From assembly GCA_945927915.1 (NCBI GenBank), contig CAMEMX010000001.1, positions 1-31,207 on the forward strand: 31,207 nt of DNA, in the 5' to 3' direction. The notes below the pieces were generated by a model. That model was not told the origin of the DNA. It did not search any database and was given only the letters and a program-made list of their open reading frames with translations. The translations under genes and the position numbers were made by a program. Shown one piece after another: positions 8,199 to 16,445 of the stretch; position 1 is the first letter of the stretch, and the number at the start of each line of letters is the position of its first letter. Source of the DNA: an uncultured Clostridia bacterium. Its GTDB lineage: Bacteria; Bacillota; Clostridia; Oscillospirales; Oscillospiraceae.

Positions 8199-8226
8199 TT
8201 GACAAAAGCGGAAAAAGGATTACAAT
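8199..8226 (+). promoter_or_regulatory. Sigma-A type promoter of the GntR regulator gene
   Basis: TTGACA (8199-8204), a 16-base spacer and TACAAT (8221-8226) form a near-consensus promoter. Transcription would begin near 8233, about 85 bases before the regulator start codon. It lies 37 bases after the reductase stop, so the regulator can be expressed apart from the catabolic operon. Confidence 0.8.
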
Positions 8227-8236
8227 AGTATGTAAT
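8219..8236 (+). promoter_or_regulatory. Candidate operator: inverted repeat over the -10 box
   Basis: ATTACA and TGTAAT, separated by 6 bases, make a perfect dyad that covers the -10 box and the predicted transcription start of the regulator promoter. A dimeric repressor bound here would block RNA polymerase. GntR/FCD regulators commonly bind short dyads in their own promoters, so autoregulation is a reasonable inference. No second copy was seen in the window, but the main operon promoter lies outside it. Confidence 0.4.
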
Positions 8237-8316
8237 TTGTAAAAGCATTGCAGCTTATCCGTTCGACGCCACTGAGCGCGACGCCGAAGAGATAAAAAAA
8301 CTGGAGTGTGAATTGC

Positions 8317-8979
8317 ATGAAGCTGACCGTTGACAATCTGAATAAGCAAGCGTATGACGCGCTGAAACAGAGTCTCCTTGAGAAAAAATACCCCGCCGGT
8401 ATGCGTCTGGTCGACTCCAAGCTTGCCGAGGATTTCGGCATCAGCCGGACGCCCATCCGCGACGCGCTGATGAAGCTCAGCGAGGAAGGACTCGTCTACA
8501 GCAATGGGCGCGGTTTCCGCGTTTACAGCCCCACCGCCGACGATATCCGTGAGATCTTTGAGCTGCGTCTGATGTTCGATCTTTACGCGGCGAGAAAGGT
8601 GATCGAAGAGATCCTGCCGAAGGACGCCGACGCGGAAAAACGGATCGACTGCGCCTATCTGAGCGAGGCGAATGCCGACGATCAGGAGGCGGACGATGAT
8701 TTCATCAAGTCCGACGAGGATTTCCATGCCTGCATCGTTGCGCTGCTGGGCAATGAGCGCCTGAGCGATTCCTATTGCGACATTCGCAACCAGATGCGCG
8801 CCTTCCGCAGCATCACGGCGCACAGCGCAGACCGCCGCCGCAAGGCGCATCGGTACCATGAGCGCATTTATCAGGCGCTGAAGCGGCGTGATGTGCAGGC
8901 GGTCGAGGAGGCCATCCGCCTCCATACCAGCCTGAGCATGGAGGATGCGCTGCACGACATCGAAGAAACACAGCGATAA
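8317..8979 (+). CDS. GntR-family transcriptional regulator, FCD (FadR) subgroup
   Basis: 220 aa from the ATG at 8317. A GTG at 8308 would add three residues but sits 1 base from the GGAG site, whereas the ATG is 10 bases away. The N-terminal winged helix-turn-helix (about 5-70) includes LAEDFGISRTPIRDALMKL, the usual GntR recognition region. The C-terminal FCD domain has the histidines of its metal/ligand pocket in DEDFHACIVALLGNERL, HERIYQAL and IRLHTSL. Such proteins bind a small organic acid or sugar acid and release DNA. It directly follows the catabolic operon and probably controls it and itself; a keto-gluconate, KDG or inosose-type effector is a guess from context. A strong hairpin terminator follows. 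Confidence 0.9.
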   Translation: MKLTVDNLNKQAYDALKQSLLEKKYPAGMRLVDSKLAEDFGISRTPIRDALMKLSEEGLVYSNGRGFRVYSPTADDIREIFELRLMFDLYAARKVIEEILPKDADAEKRIDCAYLSEANADDQEADDDFIKSDEDFHACIVALLGNERLSDSYCDIRNQMRAFRSITAHSADRRRKAHRYHERIYQALKRRDVQAVEEAIRLHTSLSMEDALHDIEETQR

Positions 8980-8982
8980 GCA

Positions 8983-9018
8983 AAATGCTGCCGCATCTTT
9001 CCGGATGCGGCAGCATTT
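8983..9018 (+). terminator. Hairpin terminator after the GntR regulator
   Basis: A perfect 15-bp stem (8983-8997 with 9004-9018) has a 6-base loop and ends in ATTT followed by GTGTAT. The T-run is short but the stem is long. It begins 3 bases after the regulator stop and separates the catabolic region from the housekeeping genes. Confidence 0.8.
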
Positions 9019-9056
9019 GTGTATCCGAAAAGACGCGAAAAAAGCATAATGTGATA

Positions 9057-9085
9057 TTGAAAATAACAAAACCTCTGTGTATAAT
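9057..9085 (+). promoter_or_regulatory. Sigma-A type promoter for the TrmH-family gene and downstream genes
   Basis: TTGAAA (9057-9062), a 17-base spacer and TATAAT (9080-9085) form a strong promoter in an AT-rich pocket. A second TATAAT lies at 9088-9093. Transcription would begin near 9092, about 55 bases before the chosen start codon, which rules out in-frame start codons inside the promoter. Confidence 0.8.
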
Positions 9086-9145
9086 ATTATAATGTATGAT
9101 TTTCACCTGAGAACCGCAGGCAAAAGCACGAATGGAGAAACGCGT

Positions 9146-9895
9146 ATGGCAGACAGGATCACGAGCAACCAGAACCCCTTGCTGCGGCATATCCGCAAGC
9201 TGCAAGCCTCGCGTGCCTACCGCGAAGAATGCGGCGAGTTCGTCTGTGACGGCTTCAAGCTGCTGGACGAGGCGCTGAAATGGTATCCGCACTTGAAAAC
9301 CGTGATCGTTGCGGAGGGCGCGCAACTGCCGCCGCTTCCACCCGATGTGCGCGCCGTGGAGATCCCGGCCTCTCTGATGCAGAGCCTTTCCAGCATGAAA
9401 ACGCCGCAGGGTGTGATCTTTACCTGCTCCCTGCCGGAGCGGGGAGCGCCGCAGATCCGTGGCGGAACGCTCTTGCTTGACCGCGTGCAGGACCCCGGCA
9501 ATCTCGGCACGATCCTGCGCACGGCGGACGCGTTCGGCGTGCCGGTACTGCTGACGAACGGCTGCGCCGATCCCTATTCGGAAAAAACGCTGCGTGCTTC
9601 CATGGGCGCCGTGCTGCGCACCGCGCCGCAGAGCGCAGAGCTTTCGGAGATTTTGAACGCTTGCAAAGAGCACGGCATTCGCATCACGGCGACCGCCCTC
9701 TCGGAGCGCGCGACCGACCTGCGGCAGACGCAGATCGGGGACGACCTTGTCGTGATCGGCAGCGAGGGGCAGGGGATCTGCCGGGAGCTTTTGGATGCGT
9801 CTGACCGTCAAGTCATCATCCCTATGCAGCCGCGCTGCGAGTCGCTCAATGCTGCGGTCGCGGCAGCGCTTGTGATGTGGAACATGAAATACTGA
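9146..9895 (+). CDS. TrmH/SpoU-family (SPOUT) RNA 2'-O-methyltransferase
   Basis: 249 aa from the ATG at 9146, which has a GGAGA site about 9 bases upstream. The open frame continues upstream to 9077, but that point lies inside the -10 region. These enzymes transfer a methyl group from S-adenosylmethionine to a ribose 2'-OH in rRNA or tRNA, using a knotted SPOUT fold. The N-terminal 100 residues form the RNA-binding lobe. SpoU motif 1 is DRVQDPGNLGTILRTADAFG, motif 2 is VVIGSEGQG, and motif 3 is IPMQPRCESLNAAVAAALVM, with the conserved Asn-Leu-Gly, Glu-Gly and Ser-Leu-Asn. The target nucleotide cannot be assigned; Gram-positive relatives are often annotated only as 23S rRNA methyltransferases. 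dprA follows after 28 bases. Confidence 0.9.
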   Translation: MADRITSNQNPLLRHIRKLQASRAYREECGEFVCDGFKLLDEALKWYPHLKTVIVAEGAQLPPLPPDVRAVEIPASLMQSLSSMKTPQGVIFTCSLPERGAPQIRGGTLLLDRVQDPGNLGTILRTADAFGVPVLLTNGCADPYSEKTLRASMGAVLRTAPQSAELSEILNACKEHGIRITATALSERATDLRQTQIGDDLVVIGSEGQGICRELLDASDRQVIIPMQPRCESLNAAVAAALVMWNMKY

Positions 9896-9923
9896 TACTG
9901 AGCTTGGCGAAAGAGAGAAAGAT

Positions 9924-11147
9924 ATGCTGAAGCATTGGATATGGCTGACCACGCGAAAGGGCGTCGGCACGCGCGGCTGCGCACAGCTCCTGCGCCTTTA
10001 TGGGACGGCGGAGCGGATCTATGAGCTGCGCGAACGCGACTATGCCGGCACGGAGGGCTTTGAGCGCCGCTGGCTGGAGGGATTACTGGATAAGTCTCTG
10101 GATGAACCGGAGCGCATTTTGACCGAATGCGACAACAAGGGGATCTCCCTGCTGACCTACGCCGACGAAGCGTATCCCATGCGATTGAAGAATATTGCCG
10201 ACCCGCCTGCGGTACTCTACTACCGCGGCACACTTCCGCGCTTTGACGAGGAGGTGACCGTCGGTGTGGTCGGCTCAAGACGATGCAGCGCCTACGGTCT
10301 GCTGCACGCGAAGCAGTTTTCCAAGCTGATCGCTGCGAGCGGCGGCGTCGTCATCTCCGGCGGCGCACGCGGTATCGACACGATGGCGCTGCGCGGCGCG
10401 CTCGATTCGACCATGCCCGTCGTGTGCGTGCTCGGCTGCGGCGTCGATGTGGTCTACCCGCGCGAGAACAAGACCCTGTTCCGCGAGATCGAGCAGCATG
10501 GCTGCCTGCTGAGCGAATATCCGCCGAATACGCCGCCGGAACGCGGCAATTTCCCCGTGCGCAACCGCCTGATCAGCGGCTTGTCGCTCGGCGTGCTCGT
10601 GGTCGAGGCGCCGGAGAAGAGCGGTGCACTCATCACCGCCGAGCACGCGCTGGAACAGGGACGCGACGTCTTTGCCATCCCGGGCAACATTGGCGTGAAG
10701 CACTGCGAGGGCAGCAACCGGCTGCTGCGCGAGGGTGCGATCATGGTAGAGAACGGGTGGGAGGTGCTGCGTGACTATCAGCCACTGTATCCCGACAAGC
10801 TCTCCGACGGCAGAAGCATGGAATCCATGCACAGGCTCTTTCAGGCGCGCTATCAAAAGGCGCTTCCGGTCTTCTCGCCCGTCATGCTTGACGACCGGGG
10901 CGACAAAAAAGTCGTTGACAATCCTGCGCCGAAGCATTATAGTGACGAAAAAGAGGATCGCCCGGCGCTGTCGGCGGACGAAGAGAAATTGCTGTCTACG
11001 CTGACGGACAAGCCGCAGCACGCGGACGTGCTCGTGTCGGAAAGCGGACTTCCCGCGCAGCGCGTCATGGCCGCCCTGACGCTTTTGCAGATCAAGAGTT
11101 TGGCGTGCAAGCTGGCCGGAAATCATTATCAGCGAAAATTTGAATGA
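9924..11147 (+). CDS. dprA: DNA-processing protein DprA (Smf)
   Basis: 407 aa. DprA binds incoming single-stranded DNA and loads RecA during natural transformation; it is widely kept in bacteria not known to be competent. The N-terminal region (about 1-100) is a helix-hairpin-type domain starting HWIWLTTRKGVGTRG. The central Rossmann-like domain shows VGVVGSRRCSAYG, VISGGARGIDTMAL and FPVRNRLISGLS, all characteristic of the family. The C-terminal 65 residues form a winged-helix domain (DML1-like) typical of longer DprA proteins. The start has a GAGAGAAAG site. A promoter-like sequence inside the gene (10915-10943) may serve topA, whose start lies 16 bases after this stop. Confidence 0.96.
   Translation: MLKHWIWLTTRKGVGTRGCAQLLRLYGTAERIYELRERDYAGTEGFERRWLEGLLDKSLDEPERILTECDNKGISLLTYADEAYPMRLKNIADPPAVLYYRGTLPRFDEEVTVGVVGSRRCSAYGLLHAKQFSKLIAASGGVVISGGARGIDTMALRGALDSTMPVVCVLGCGVDVVYPRENKTLFREIEQHGCLLSEYPPNTPPERGNFPVRNRLISGLSLGVLVVEAPEKSGALITAEHALEQGRDVFAIPGNIGVKHCEGSNRLLREGAIMVENGWEVLRDYQPLYPDKLSDGRSMESMHRLFQARYQKALPVFSPVMLDDRGDKKVVDNPAPKHYSDEKEDRPALSADEEKLLSTLTDKPQHADVLVSESGLPAQRVMAALTLLQIKSLACKLAGNHYQRKFE
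10915..10943 (+). promoter_or_regulatory. Candidate internal promoter in dprA, upstream of topA
   Basis: TTGACA (10915-10920), exactly 17 bases, then TATAGT (10938-10943). The match is near consensus but lies within the dprA coding sequence, about 220 bases before the topA start codon. It would let topA be transcribed independently of dprA. It is a sequence match only. Confidence 0.4.
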
Positions 11148-11163
11148 AATCGGAGGTCCCTGC

Positions 11164-13413
11164 ATGGCAAAGGGAACAAATCTGGTCATTGTTGAGTCGC
11201 CGTCCAAGGCGAAAACCATAGGAAAATATCTGGGCGCGGATTACCGCGTCGAGGCGTGCATGGGTCACCTGCGCGACCTGCCGAAAAGCACGATGGGTGT
11301 GGACATCGAGCATGATTTCACGCCGGAATACCGCCCAATGGCGGGCAAGGAAGCGATCATCTCCGAACTGCAGCATGCGGCGGACAAAGCGCGCTGCGTC
11401 TATCTCGCGACCGACCCTGACCGCGAGGGCGAGGCGATCTCGTGGCATCTGAAGCAGCTTCTCAACATCCCGGACGAAAAAGCCAGACGTGTGACGTTCA
11501 ACGAGATCACGAAGAGCGTCGTCACCAGGAGCATCGGTCAGCCGCGCGACATCGACTATAACCTCGTCGACGCGCAGCAGGCCAGACGCATCCTCGACCG
11601 CATCGTCGGCTACCAGCTCAGCCCGCTGCTGTGGAAAAAGGTGCGCCGGGGGCTGTCCGCCGGTCGCGTGCAGTCCGTCGCGACGCGCCTGGTCGTCGAG
11701 CGCGAGCGCGAGATCGAGGCGTTCGTACCGAAGGAGTATTGGACGCTCGACGCACTCCTGCGCTGCCTGGACAAGCCCGGCAGCTTCACCGCCCGCTATT
11801 ACGGCGAGACGAAAAAGCGCGAGCTGCACAGCGAAGCGGAGGTCGACGAGATCATCCGCGACGTGACGGGAAAGGATTTTACCGTCGCATCCGTTAAGCG
11901 CGCCGAAAAGCGCCGCAGCCCGACGCCGCCGTTTATCACCTCGACGCTCCAGCAGGAGGCGTCGCGTAAGCTCAATATGACGCCGCGGCGCACGATGGCT
12001 GTCGCGCAGCAGCTCTATGAGGGCGTGGACATCACCGGCGAGGGTACAGTCGGTCTGATCACCTATATGCGTACTGACTCGCTCCGTCTGTCAGAGGAGG
12101 CGCTCTCCGCCGCGAAGGACTTCATCGTCGGGCGTTACGGCAGCGCCTACTATGCCGGTGCGCCGCGCCGCTTCCGCGCCAAGTCCGGTGCACAGGACGC
12201 GCACGAGGCCATCCGTCCGAGCAATGTCGCCCTCGACCCCGAGACGATCAAGGGCGACCTGACGCGCGAGCAGTACCGCCTGTACAAGCTCATCTGGAGC
12301 CGCTTCGTCGCCTGCCAGATGGCCGACGCCCGTTTTGACGCGGTGCAGATCGACGCCGTCTGCGCGGGACATACCTTCCGCGCGACCGATCAGGTGCTGA
12401 AATTCGCGGGTTATACCGCGGTGTACGAGGAAGGCCGCGATGACGAGACGGAGGAGAAGGGCGGCAGCCTGCCCGACCTCACGGGAGCCGAGCGTCTGCG
12501 TGCTGAAAGCACCAAAAAGGAACAGCATTTTACCGCGCCGCCCGCGCGCTATACCGAGGCGACGCTCGTCAAGGCGATGGAGGAGCGCGGTGTCGGCCGC
12601 CCCTCAACCTATGCGTCCATCGTTGCGACGATCCAGGATCGGGAATATGTCATTAAAAAGGACAAACGTCTTGCCCCGACCCCGCTGGGCATCGTCGTGA
12701 CCGACCTGATGCTCGACCATTTCAAGGACGTTATCGACGTGGAATTCACGGCGAACATGGAGCACCAGCTCGACGAGGTCGAGGCCGGCAGGGTCGAGTG
12801 GAAGCGCGTCCTGCGCGAGTTCTACGCGGATTTCCACCGCGAGATGACCGAGGCCGAGCAGACGCTTGACGGCAAGCGCATCAAGGTGCCGGACGAGGAG
12901 ACGGACGAGATCTGCGACGTCTGCGGCAGACGCATGGTCATCAAGAGCGGTCGTTTCGGGCGCTTCCTCGCGTGTCCGGGCTTCCCGGAGTGCAAGAACA
13001 CCAAGCCCATCGTCGAACGGATGCCGGGCCGCTGCCCGAAGTGCGGCGCGACGATCCTCAAGCGCAAGTCGAAGAAGGGCTATGTCTACTATGCCTGCGA
13101 ACGCGGCGCGGAGTGCGGCTTTATGACATGGGACGTGCCGACGGCGAACGACTGCCCCTCCTGCGGACAGACGCTCTTTAAGAAGTCCGGCAGGGGACAG
13201 ATGAAGCCCTTCTGCATCAACGAGGCCTGCAAGGACTTCCTGCCGGAGGACAAGCGCGGTTACAAGCGCCGTATGCCTAAGGCGACGACCGAGACGGTCG
13301 AGACGGCGGAGGAACTGACGGCAGCGGAAACGCCTGCAGAGAAGAAAACGAAGAAGCCGGCGAAAAAGACCGCCGCAAAGTCTACAAAAGCCAAAGGAAC
13401 GAAGAAAGCATGA
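11164..13413 (+). CDS. topA: DNA topoisomerase I (type IA)
   Basis: 749 aa from the ATG at 11164, which has GGAGG 7 bases upstream; a TTG at 11140 would add eight unsupported residues. It relaxes negative supercoils by cutting one strand through a 5'-phosphotyrosine. The TOPRIM domain begins VIVESPSKAKTIGKYLG and carries the metal-binding Asp84-Pro-Asp86-Arg-Glu88. The catalytic tyrosine is Tyr301 in TYMRTDSLRLS. The C-terminal part has three zinc ribbons starting near residue 584 (CDVCG...CPGFPEC, CPKCG...CERGAEC, CPSCG...CINEAC), then a tail rich in Lys, Ala and Thr that probably grips DNA or RNA. In the second ribbon the two Cys of the second pair are separated by five residues. The stop overlaps the trmFO start by 4 bases, indicating translational coupling. 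Confidence 0.97.
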   Translation: MAKGTNLVIVESPSKAKTIGKYLGADYRVEACMGHLRDLPKSTMGVDIEHDFTPEYRPMAGKEAIISELQHAADKARCVYLATDPDREGEAISWHLKQLLNIPDEKARRVTFNEITKSVVTRSIGQPRDIDYNLVDAQQARRILDRIVGYQLSPLLWKKVRRGLSAGRVQSVATRLVVEREREIEAFVPKEYWTLDALLRCLDKPGSFTARYYGETKKRELHSEAEVDEIIRDVTGKDFTVASVKRAEKRRSPTPPFITSTLQQEASRKLNMTPRRTMAVAQQLYEGVDITGEGTVGLITYMRTDSLRLSEEALSAAKDFIVGRYGSAYYAGAPRRFRAKSGAQDAHEAIRPSNVALDPETIKGDLTREQYRLYKLIWSRFVACQMADARFDAVQIDAVCAGHTFRATDQVLKFAGYTAVYEEGRDDETEEKGGSLPDLTGAERLRAESTKKEQHFTAPPARYTEATLVKAMEERGVGRPSTYASIVATIQDREYVIKKDKRLAPTPLGIVVTDLMLDHFKDVIDVEFTANMEHQLDEVEAGRVEWKRVLREFYADFHREMTEAEQTLDGKRIKVPDEETDEICDVCGRRMVIKSGRFGRFLACPGFPECKNTKPIVERMPGRCPKCGATILKRKSKKGYVYYACERGAECGFMTWDVPTANDCPSCGQTLFKKSGRGQMKPFCINEACKDFLPEDKRGYKRRMPKATTETVETAEELTAAETPAEKKTKKPAKKTAAKSTKAKGTKKA

Positions 13414-14726
13414 CAGAAGTGAAAGTGATCGGCGCGGGTCTGGCTGGCAGCGAGGCCGCGTGGCAGCTCGCGCAGCGCGGCTTTTCCGTGGCGCTTTATG
13501 AGATGAAGCCCGAAAAAATGACGCCTGCGCACCACTGCGCGGACTTTGCCGAGCTGGTCTGCTCCAACTCCCTGCGCGGCGACCGGCTGGAAAACGCGGT
13601 CGGCCTGCTCAAGGAGGAGCTGCGCCGGCTGGACAGCCTGATCCTCGCCTGTGCGGACGCAACGCGTGTCGAGGCAGGCGGCTGCCTCGCGGTCGACCGC
13701 TACGGCTTTTCCGCCATGGTGACGCAGAAGCTCCGCGAGCACCCCAATGTCTGCGTCATTCCCGGCGAGGTCACGCGCGTACCGGAAGGCCCTGTCATCA
13801 TCGCCACGGGACCGCTCACCTCGGACGCCATGAGCGAGGCGATCGGCGCCTATTTCGGCAACGCCGATTATCTGCACTTCTTCGACGCGGCTGCCCCGCT
13901 CGTGACGCTGGATTCCGTCGATATGTCGCACGCGTGGTACGCCTCGCGCTATGACCGCGGCAGCGCGGACTATATCAACTGCGCCATGTCGCGCGAGGAA
14001 TACACGGCTTTCGTGCGGGAGCTTGCCTCCGCCGAGGAGGCCGAGGTGCACGGCTTTGAGGACAAAAACGTCTTCGAGGGCTGTATGCCCGTCGAGGTCA
14101 TGGCGCGGCGCGGCGAGGACACCCTGCGCTATGGGCCGCTCAAGCCCGTCGGCCTGAAGGACCCCGCCACAGGCAAAGAGCCCTATGCCGTCGTGCAGCT
14201 CCGCCGGGACAACGCGGCAGGCAATATCTATAACCTGGTCGGCTTCCAGACGCATCTGAAATTCCCGGAACAGAAGCGCGTCTTTTCGATGATCCCCGCG
14301 CTGCGTGAGGCGCAGTTCGTCCGTTACGGCGTGATGCACCGCAACACCTTCCTCAATTCGCCGCGCCTGCTCGACCGCACCTATGCCGACCGCCGCGACA
14401 GCATGGTCGCCTTCGCCGGGCAGATGACGGGCGTGGAGGGCTATGTGGAGTCCTGCGCATCCGGCTATGTGGCGGCGGTGTCGATGGCGGCGCGGCTGCG
14501 CAGCGAGCCGGTGCCGGATTTTTCACGCAAGACGGCCATCGGCGCGCTGGGCTATTACATCAGTGACACGTCCGTGACGTCCTTCCAGCCGATGAACGTC
14601 AACTTCGGCATCATCGAGCCGCTGGAGCAGCGCGTCCGGGGCAAAGCGAACAAGAATCTCGCGATCGCCAACCGCGCGCTTGCGTATCTGGAAACAATGA
14701 ATCAAAGAAACGGAGAAGAAGCATGA
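13410..14726 (+). CDS. trmFO: Folate/FAD-dependent tRNA (uracil-54-C5)-methyltransferase TrmFO
   Basis: 438 aa, usual length. TrmFO makes m5U54 in the T-loop of tRNAs using methylene-tetrahydrofolate and reduced FAD, in place of the SAM-dependent TrmA of many Gram-negatives. The N-terminal FAD turn is VIGAGLAGSEAAWQL. Family landmarks include AELVCSNSLRGDRLENAVGL, the catalytic-cysteine region FEGCMPVEVMARRG, and GVEGYVESCASGYVAA near the C-terminus. The ATG overlaps the topA stop (ATGA), and its own stop overlaps the plsX start in the same way. The topA-trmFO pair is a standard Bacillota arrangement. Confidence 0.97.
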   Translation: MTEVKVIGAGLAGSEAAWQLAQRGFSVALYEMKPEKMTPAHHCADFAELVCSNSLRGDRLENAVGLLKEELRRLDSLILACADATRVEAGGCLAVDRYGFSAMVTQKLREHPNVCVIPGEVTRVPEGPVIIATGPLTSDAMSEAIGAYFGNADYLHFFDAAAPLVTLDSVDMSHAWYASRYDRGSADYINCAMSREEYTAFVRELASAEEAEVHGFEDKNVFEGCMPVEVMARRGEDTLRYGPLKPVGLKDPATGKEPYAVVQLRRDNAAGNIYNLVGFQTHLKFPEQKRVFSMIPALREAQFVRYGVMHRNTFLNSPRLLDRTYADRRDSMVAFAGQMTGVEGYVESCASGYVAAVSMAARLRSEPVPDFSRKTAIGALGYYISDTSVTSFQPMNVNFGIIEPLEQRVRGKANKNLAIANRALAYLETMNQRNGEEA

Positions 14727-15766
14727 AAATCATCATTGACGCTATGGGCGGCGACAACGCGCCGGATCAGATCGTTCTGGGCGCTTTACAGTCCGCAAAG
14801 GAGTTCGGCATTGAGATCGTGCTTGTCGGTCGCGGCGAGCAGGTGCTCTCCTGCATGAAGGCGCACGGCTGGGATACGCTTCCCGCCGGCGTGGAGGTCG
14901 CCAACGCCGACGACGTCGTCGACATGGAGGCGGAGCCGACCGAGGTCGTCCGCCAGCACAAGAATTCGTCGATGGTGATCGGCCTGAAGATGCTCGCTGA
15001 CGGCGCGGGCGACGCCTTTATCTCCGCCGGCAGCAGCGGCGCCCTTCTGACAGCTGCGACGCTCATCGTCAAGCGCATCCGTGGCATCCGCCGCGCGGCC
15101 TTTGCGCCGCTTCTGCCCATCGGCGGCGGCACGATCCTCGTCGACGCGGGCGCGAATATCGAATGCACGCCGGAATATCTGCTGCAATTCGGCTGTATGG
15201 GCTCGCTTTTTGCCCGGAAGGCGCACCATAAGCCCAATCCCCGCGTGGCGTTGCTGAACAACGGTGCGGAGGAATCGAAGGGCGACGAGCTGCACCGCGA
15301 GGCATATCAGCTTCTGAAAAAGGCCGGCGAGAACGGCACGATCAACTTCATCGGCAACATCGAGGCGCGCGATGTCCCGGATGGCGGCGCGGACGTCGTT
15401 GTGGCGGACGGCTTCTCCGGCAACGTATTGCTTAAGAGCGTTGAGGGCACGGCGATCTATATGTCCAAGCTGATGAAGGAGATGTTTACGCGCAGCGCGG
15501 TCTCCAAGCTCGGCTATCTGTGCTGCAAAAAGGGCGTGAACCATATCAAGGAGCTGATGGACTACCGCGAGGTCGGCGGTTCTATGGTCATCGGCATCGG
15601 CAAGCCCGTCATCAAGGCGCACGGCTCGTCCGACGCCCGTGCGGTGCGCGGCGCGATCAAGCAGGCCATCGGCGCGGTCGAGAGCGGCTTCTGCGATGAT
15701 ATTCGCGCCAATGTTGCGGCGATGACCCTGCCGCGGGAGGGAACGGCCCATGCAGAAGAAGCTTGA
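14723..15766 (+). CDS. plsX: Phosphate acyltransferase PlsX
   Basis: 347 aa. PlsX converts acyl-ACP and phosphate to acyl-phosphate, the donor for PlsY in phosphatidic acid synthesis at the membrane surface. It starts MKIIIDAMGGDNAP, the diagnostic N-terminus, and contains ISAGSSGALLTAA, DAGANIECTPEYLLQFG and VADGFSGNVLLKS in family order. The ATG overlaps the trmFO stop and the end overlaps the rnc start by 17 bases. An acyl carrier protein gene often lies between plsX and rnc in Bacillota; none is present here. Confidence 0.97.
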   Translation: MKIIIDAMGGDNAPDQIVLGALQSAKEFGIEIVLVGRGEQVLSCMKAHGWDTLPAGVEVANADDVVDMEAEPTEVVRQHKNSSMVIGLKMLADGAGDAFISAGSSGALLTAATLIVKRIRGIRRAAFAPLLPIGGGTILVDAGANIECTPEYLLQFGCMGSLFARKAHHKPNPRVALLNNGAEESKGDELHREAYQLLKKAGENGTINFIGNIEARDVPDGGADVVVADGFSGNVLLKSVEGTAIYMSKLMKEMFTRSAVSKLGYLCCKKGVNHIKELMDYREVGGSMVIGIGKPVIKAHGSSDARAVRGAIKQAIGAVESGFCDDIRANVAAMTLPREGTAHAEEA

Positions 15767-16445
15767 ACAGGCCCTCGGCTATACTTACCGCGACCGACAG
15801 CTCCTTGAAACGGCGCTGTCGCACACGTCTTACGCCAACGAGATCTTTAAGGACAATTTGCACAGCTATGAGCGGCTGGAATTTCTTGGCGACTCGATCC
15901 TCGGCTTCGTCACGGCGGATTATCTGTTCCGCACCTTCCCGAACAAGCACGAGGGCGAGCTGACGCGCATCCGCGCGGAGCTGGTGTGCGAAAAGAACCT
16001 CGCCGCGATCGCCGAGCGGCTGAATCTCGGCGACTATCTGCTTCTGGGCAACGGCGAGGAGCACGGCGGCGGACGCCACCGCAGCGGCACGCTGTGCGAT
16101 GTAATGGAATCCCTCATTGCGGCGGCCTATCTGGACGGCGGCTTCGAGGCGGCGAAAGGGATCGTTCAGCGCCTGATCCTGCCGGAGCTGGCGCAAAAGC
16201 CCAAGTCGCAGGACTATAAAACGGAGCTGCAGGAGCTGGTGCAGCGGCAAAAGGATCAGGTTCTGCACTATGAGCTGGTCGCCGAGAGCGGCCCGGACCA
16301 TTGTAAGGAGTTTACCGTCCGCGTCCTGCTCAACGGCGCACCCGTCGGCAGCGGCAGCGGCTCAAGTAAAAAACGTGCGGAACAGGCGGCGGCTGAGGAG
16401 GCCATTCGGCGGCTGTTCCCCGAAAACGATTCGGACTGTGAATAA
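15750..16445 (+). CDS. rnc: Ribonuclease III
   Basis: 231 aa, normal length. RNase III cuts double-stranded RNA, including rRNA precursors, as a magnesium-dependent homodimer. The signature ERLEFLGDSILGFVTADYLF carries the catalytic acidic residues, and LCDVMESLIAAAYLDGG holds the second acidic pair. A double-stranded RNA-binding domain follows (about 155-225), ending GSSKKRAEQAAAEEAIRRLF. The start lies inside the plsX end, with a GGGAGG site. The terminator hairpin begins within the last codons and the TAA stop sits in its loop. Confidence 0.97.
   Translation: MQKKLEQALGYTYRDRQLLETALSHTSYANEIFKDNLHSYERLEFLGDSILGFVTADYLFRTFPNKHEGELTRIRAELVCEKNLAAIAERLNLGDYLLLGNGEEHGGGRHRSGTLCDVMESLIAAAYLDGGFEAAKGIVQRLILPELAQKPKSQDYKTELQELVQRQKDQVLHYELVAESGPDHCKEFTVRVLLNGAPVGSGSGSSKKRAEQAAAEEAIRRLFPENDSDCE

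Noticed and set aside
6425..8248. A 607-codon open frame on the - strand opposite the flavoenzyme
   Set aside because: Antisense shadow; the + strand frame has complete flavin, Fe-S and nucleotide-binding motifs.
8330..8358. TTGACA-N17-TATGAC at the start of the GntR gene
   Set aside because: It lies within the first codons of the gene and would only produce a truncated message; a better promoter is 130 bases upstream.
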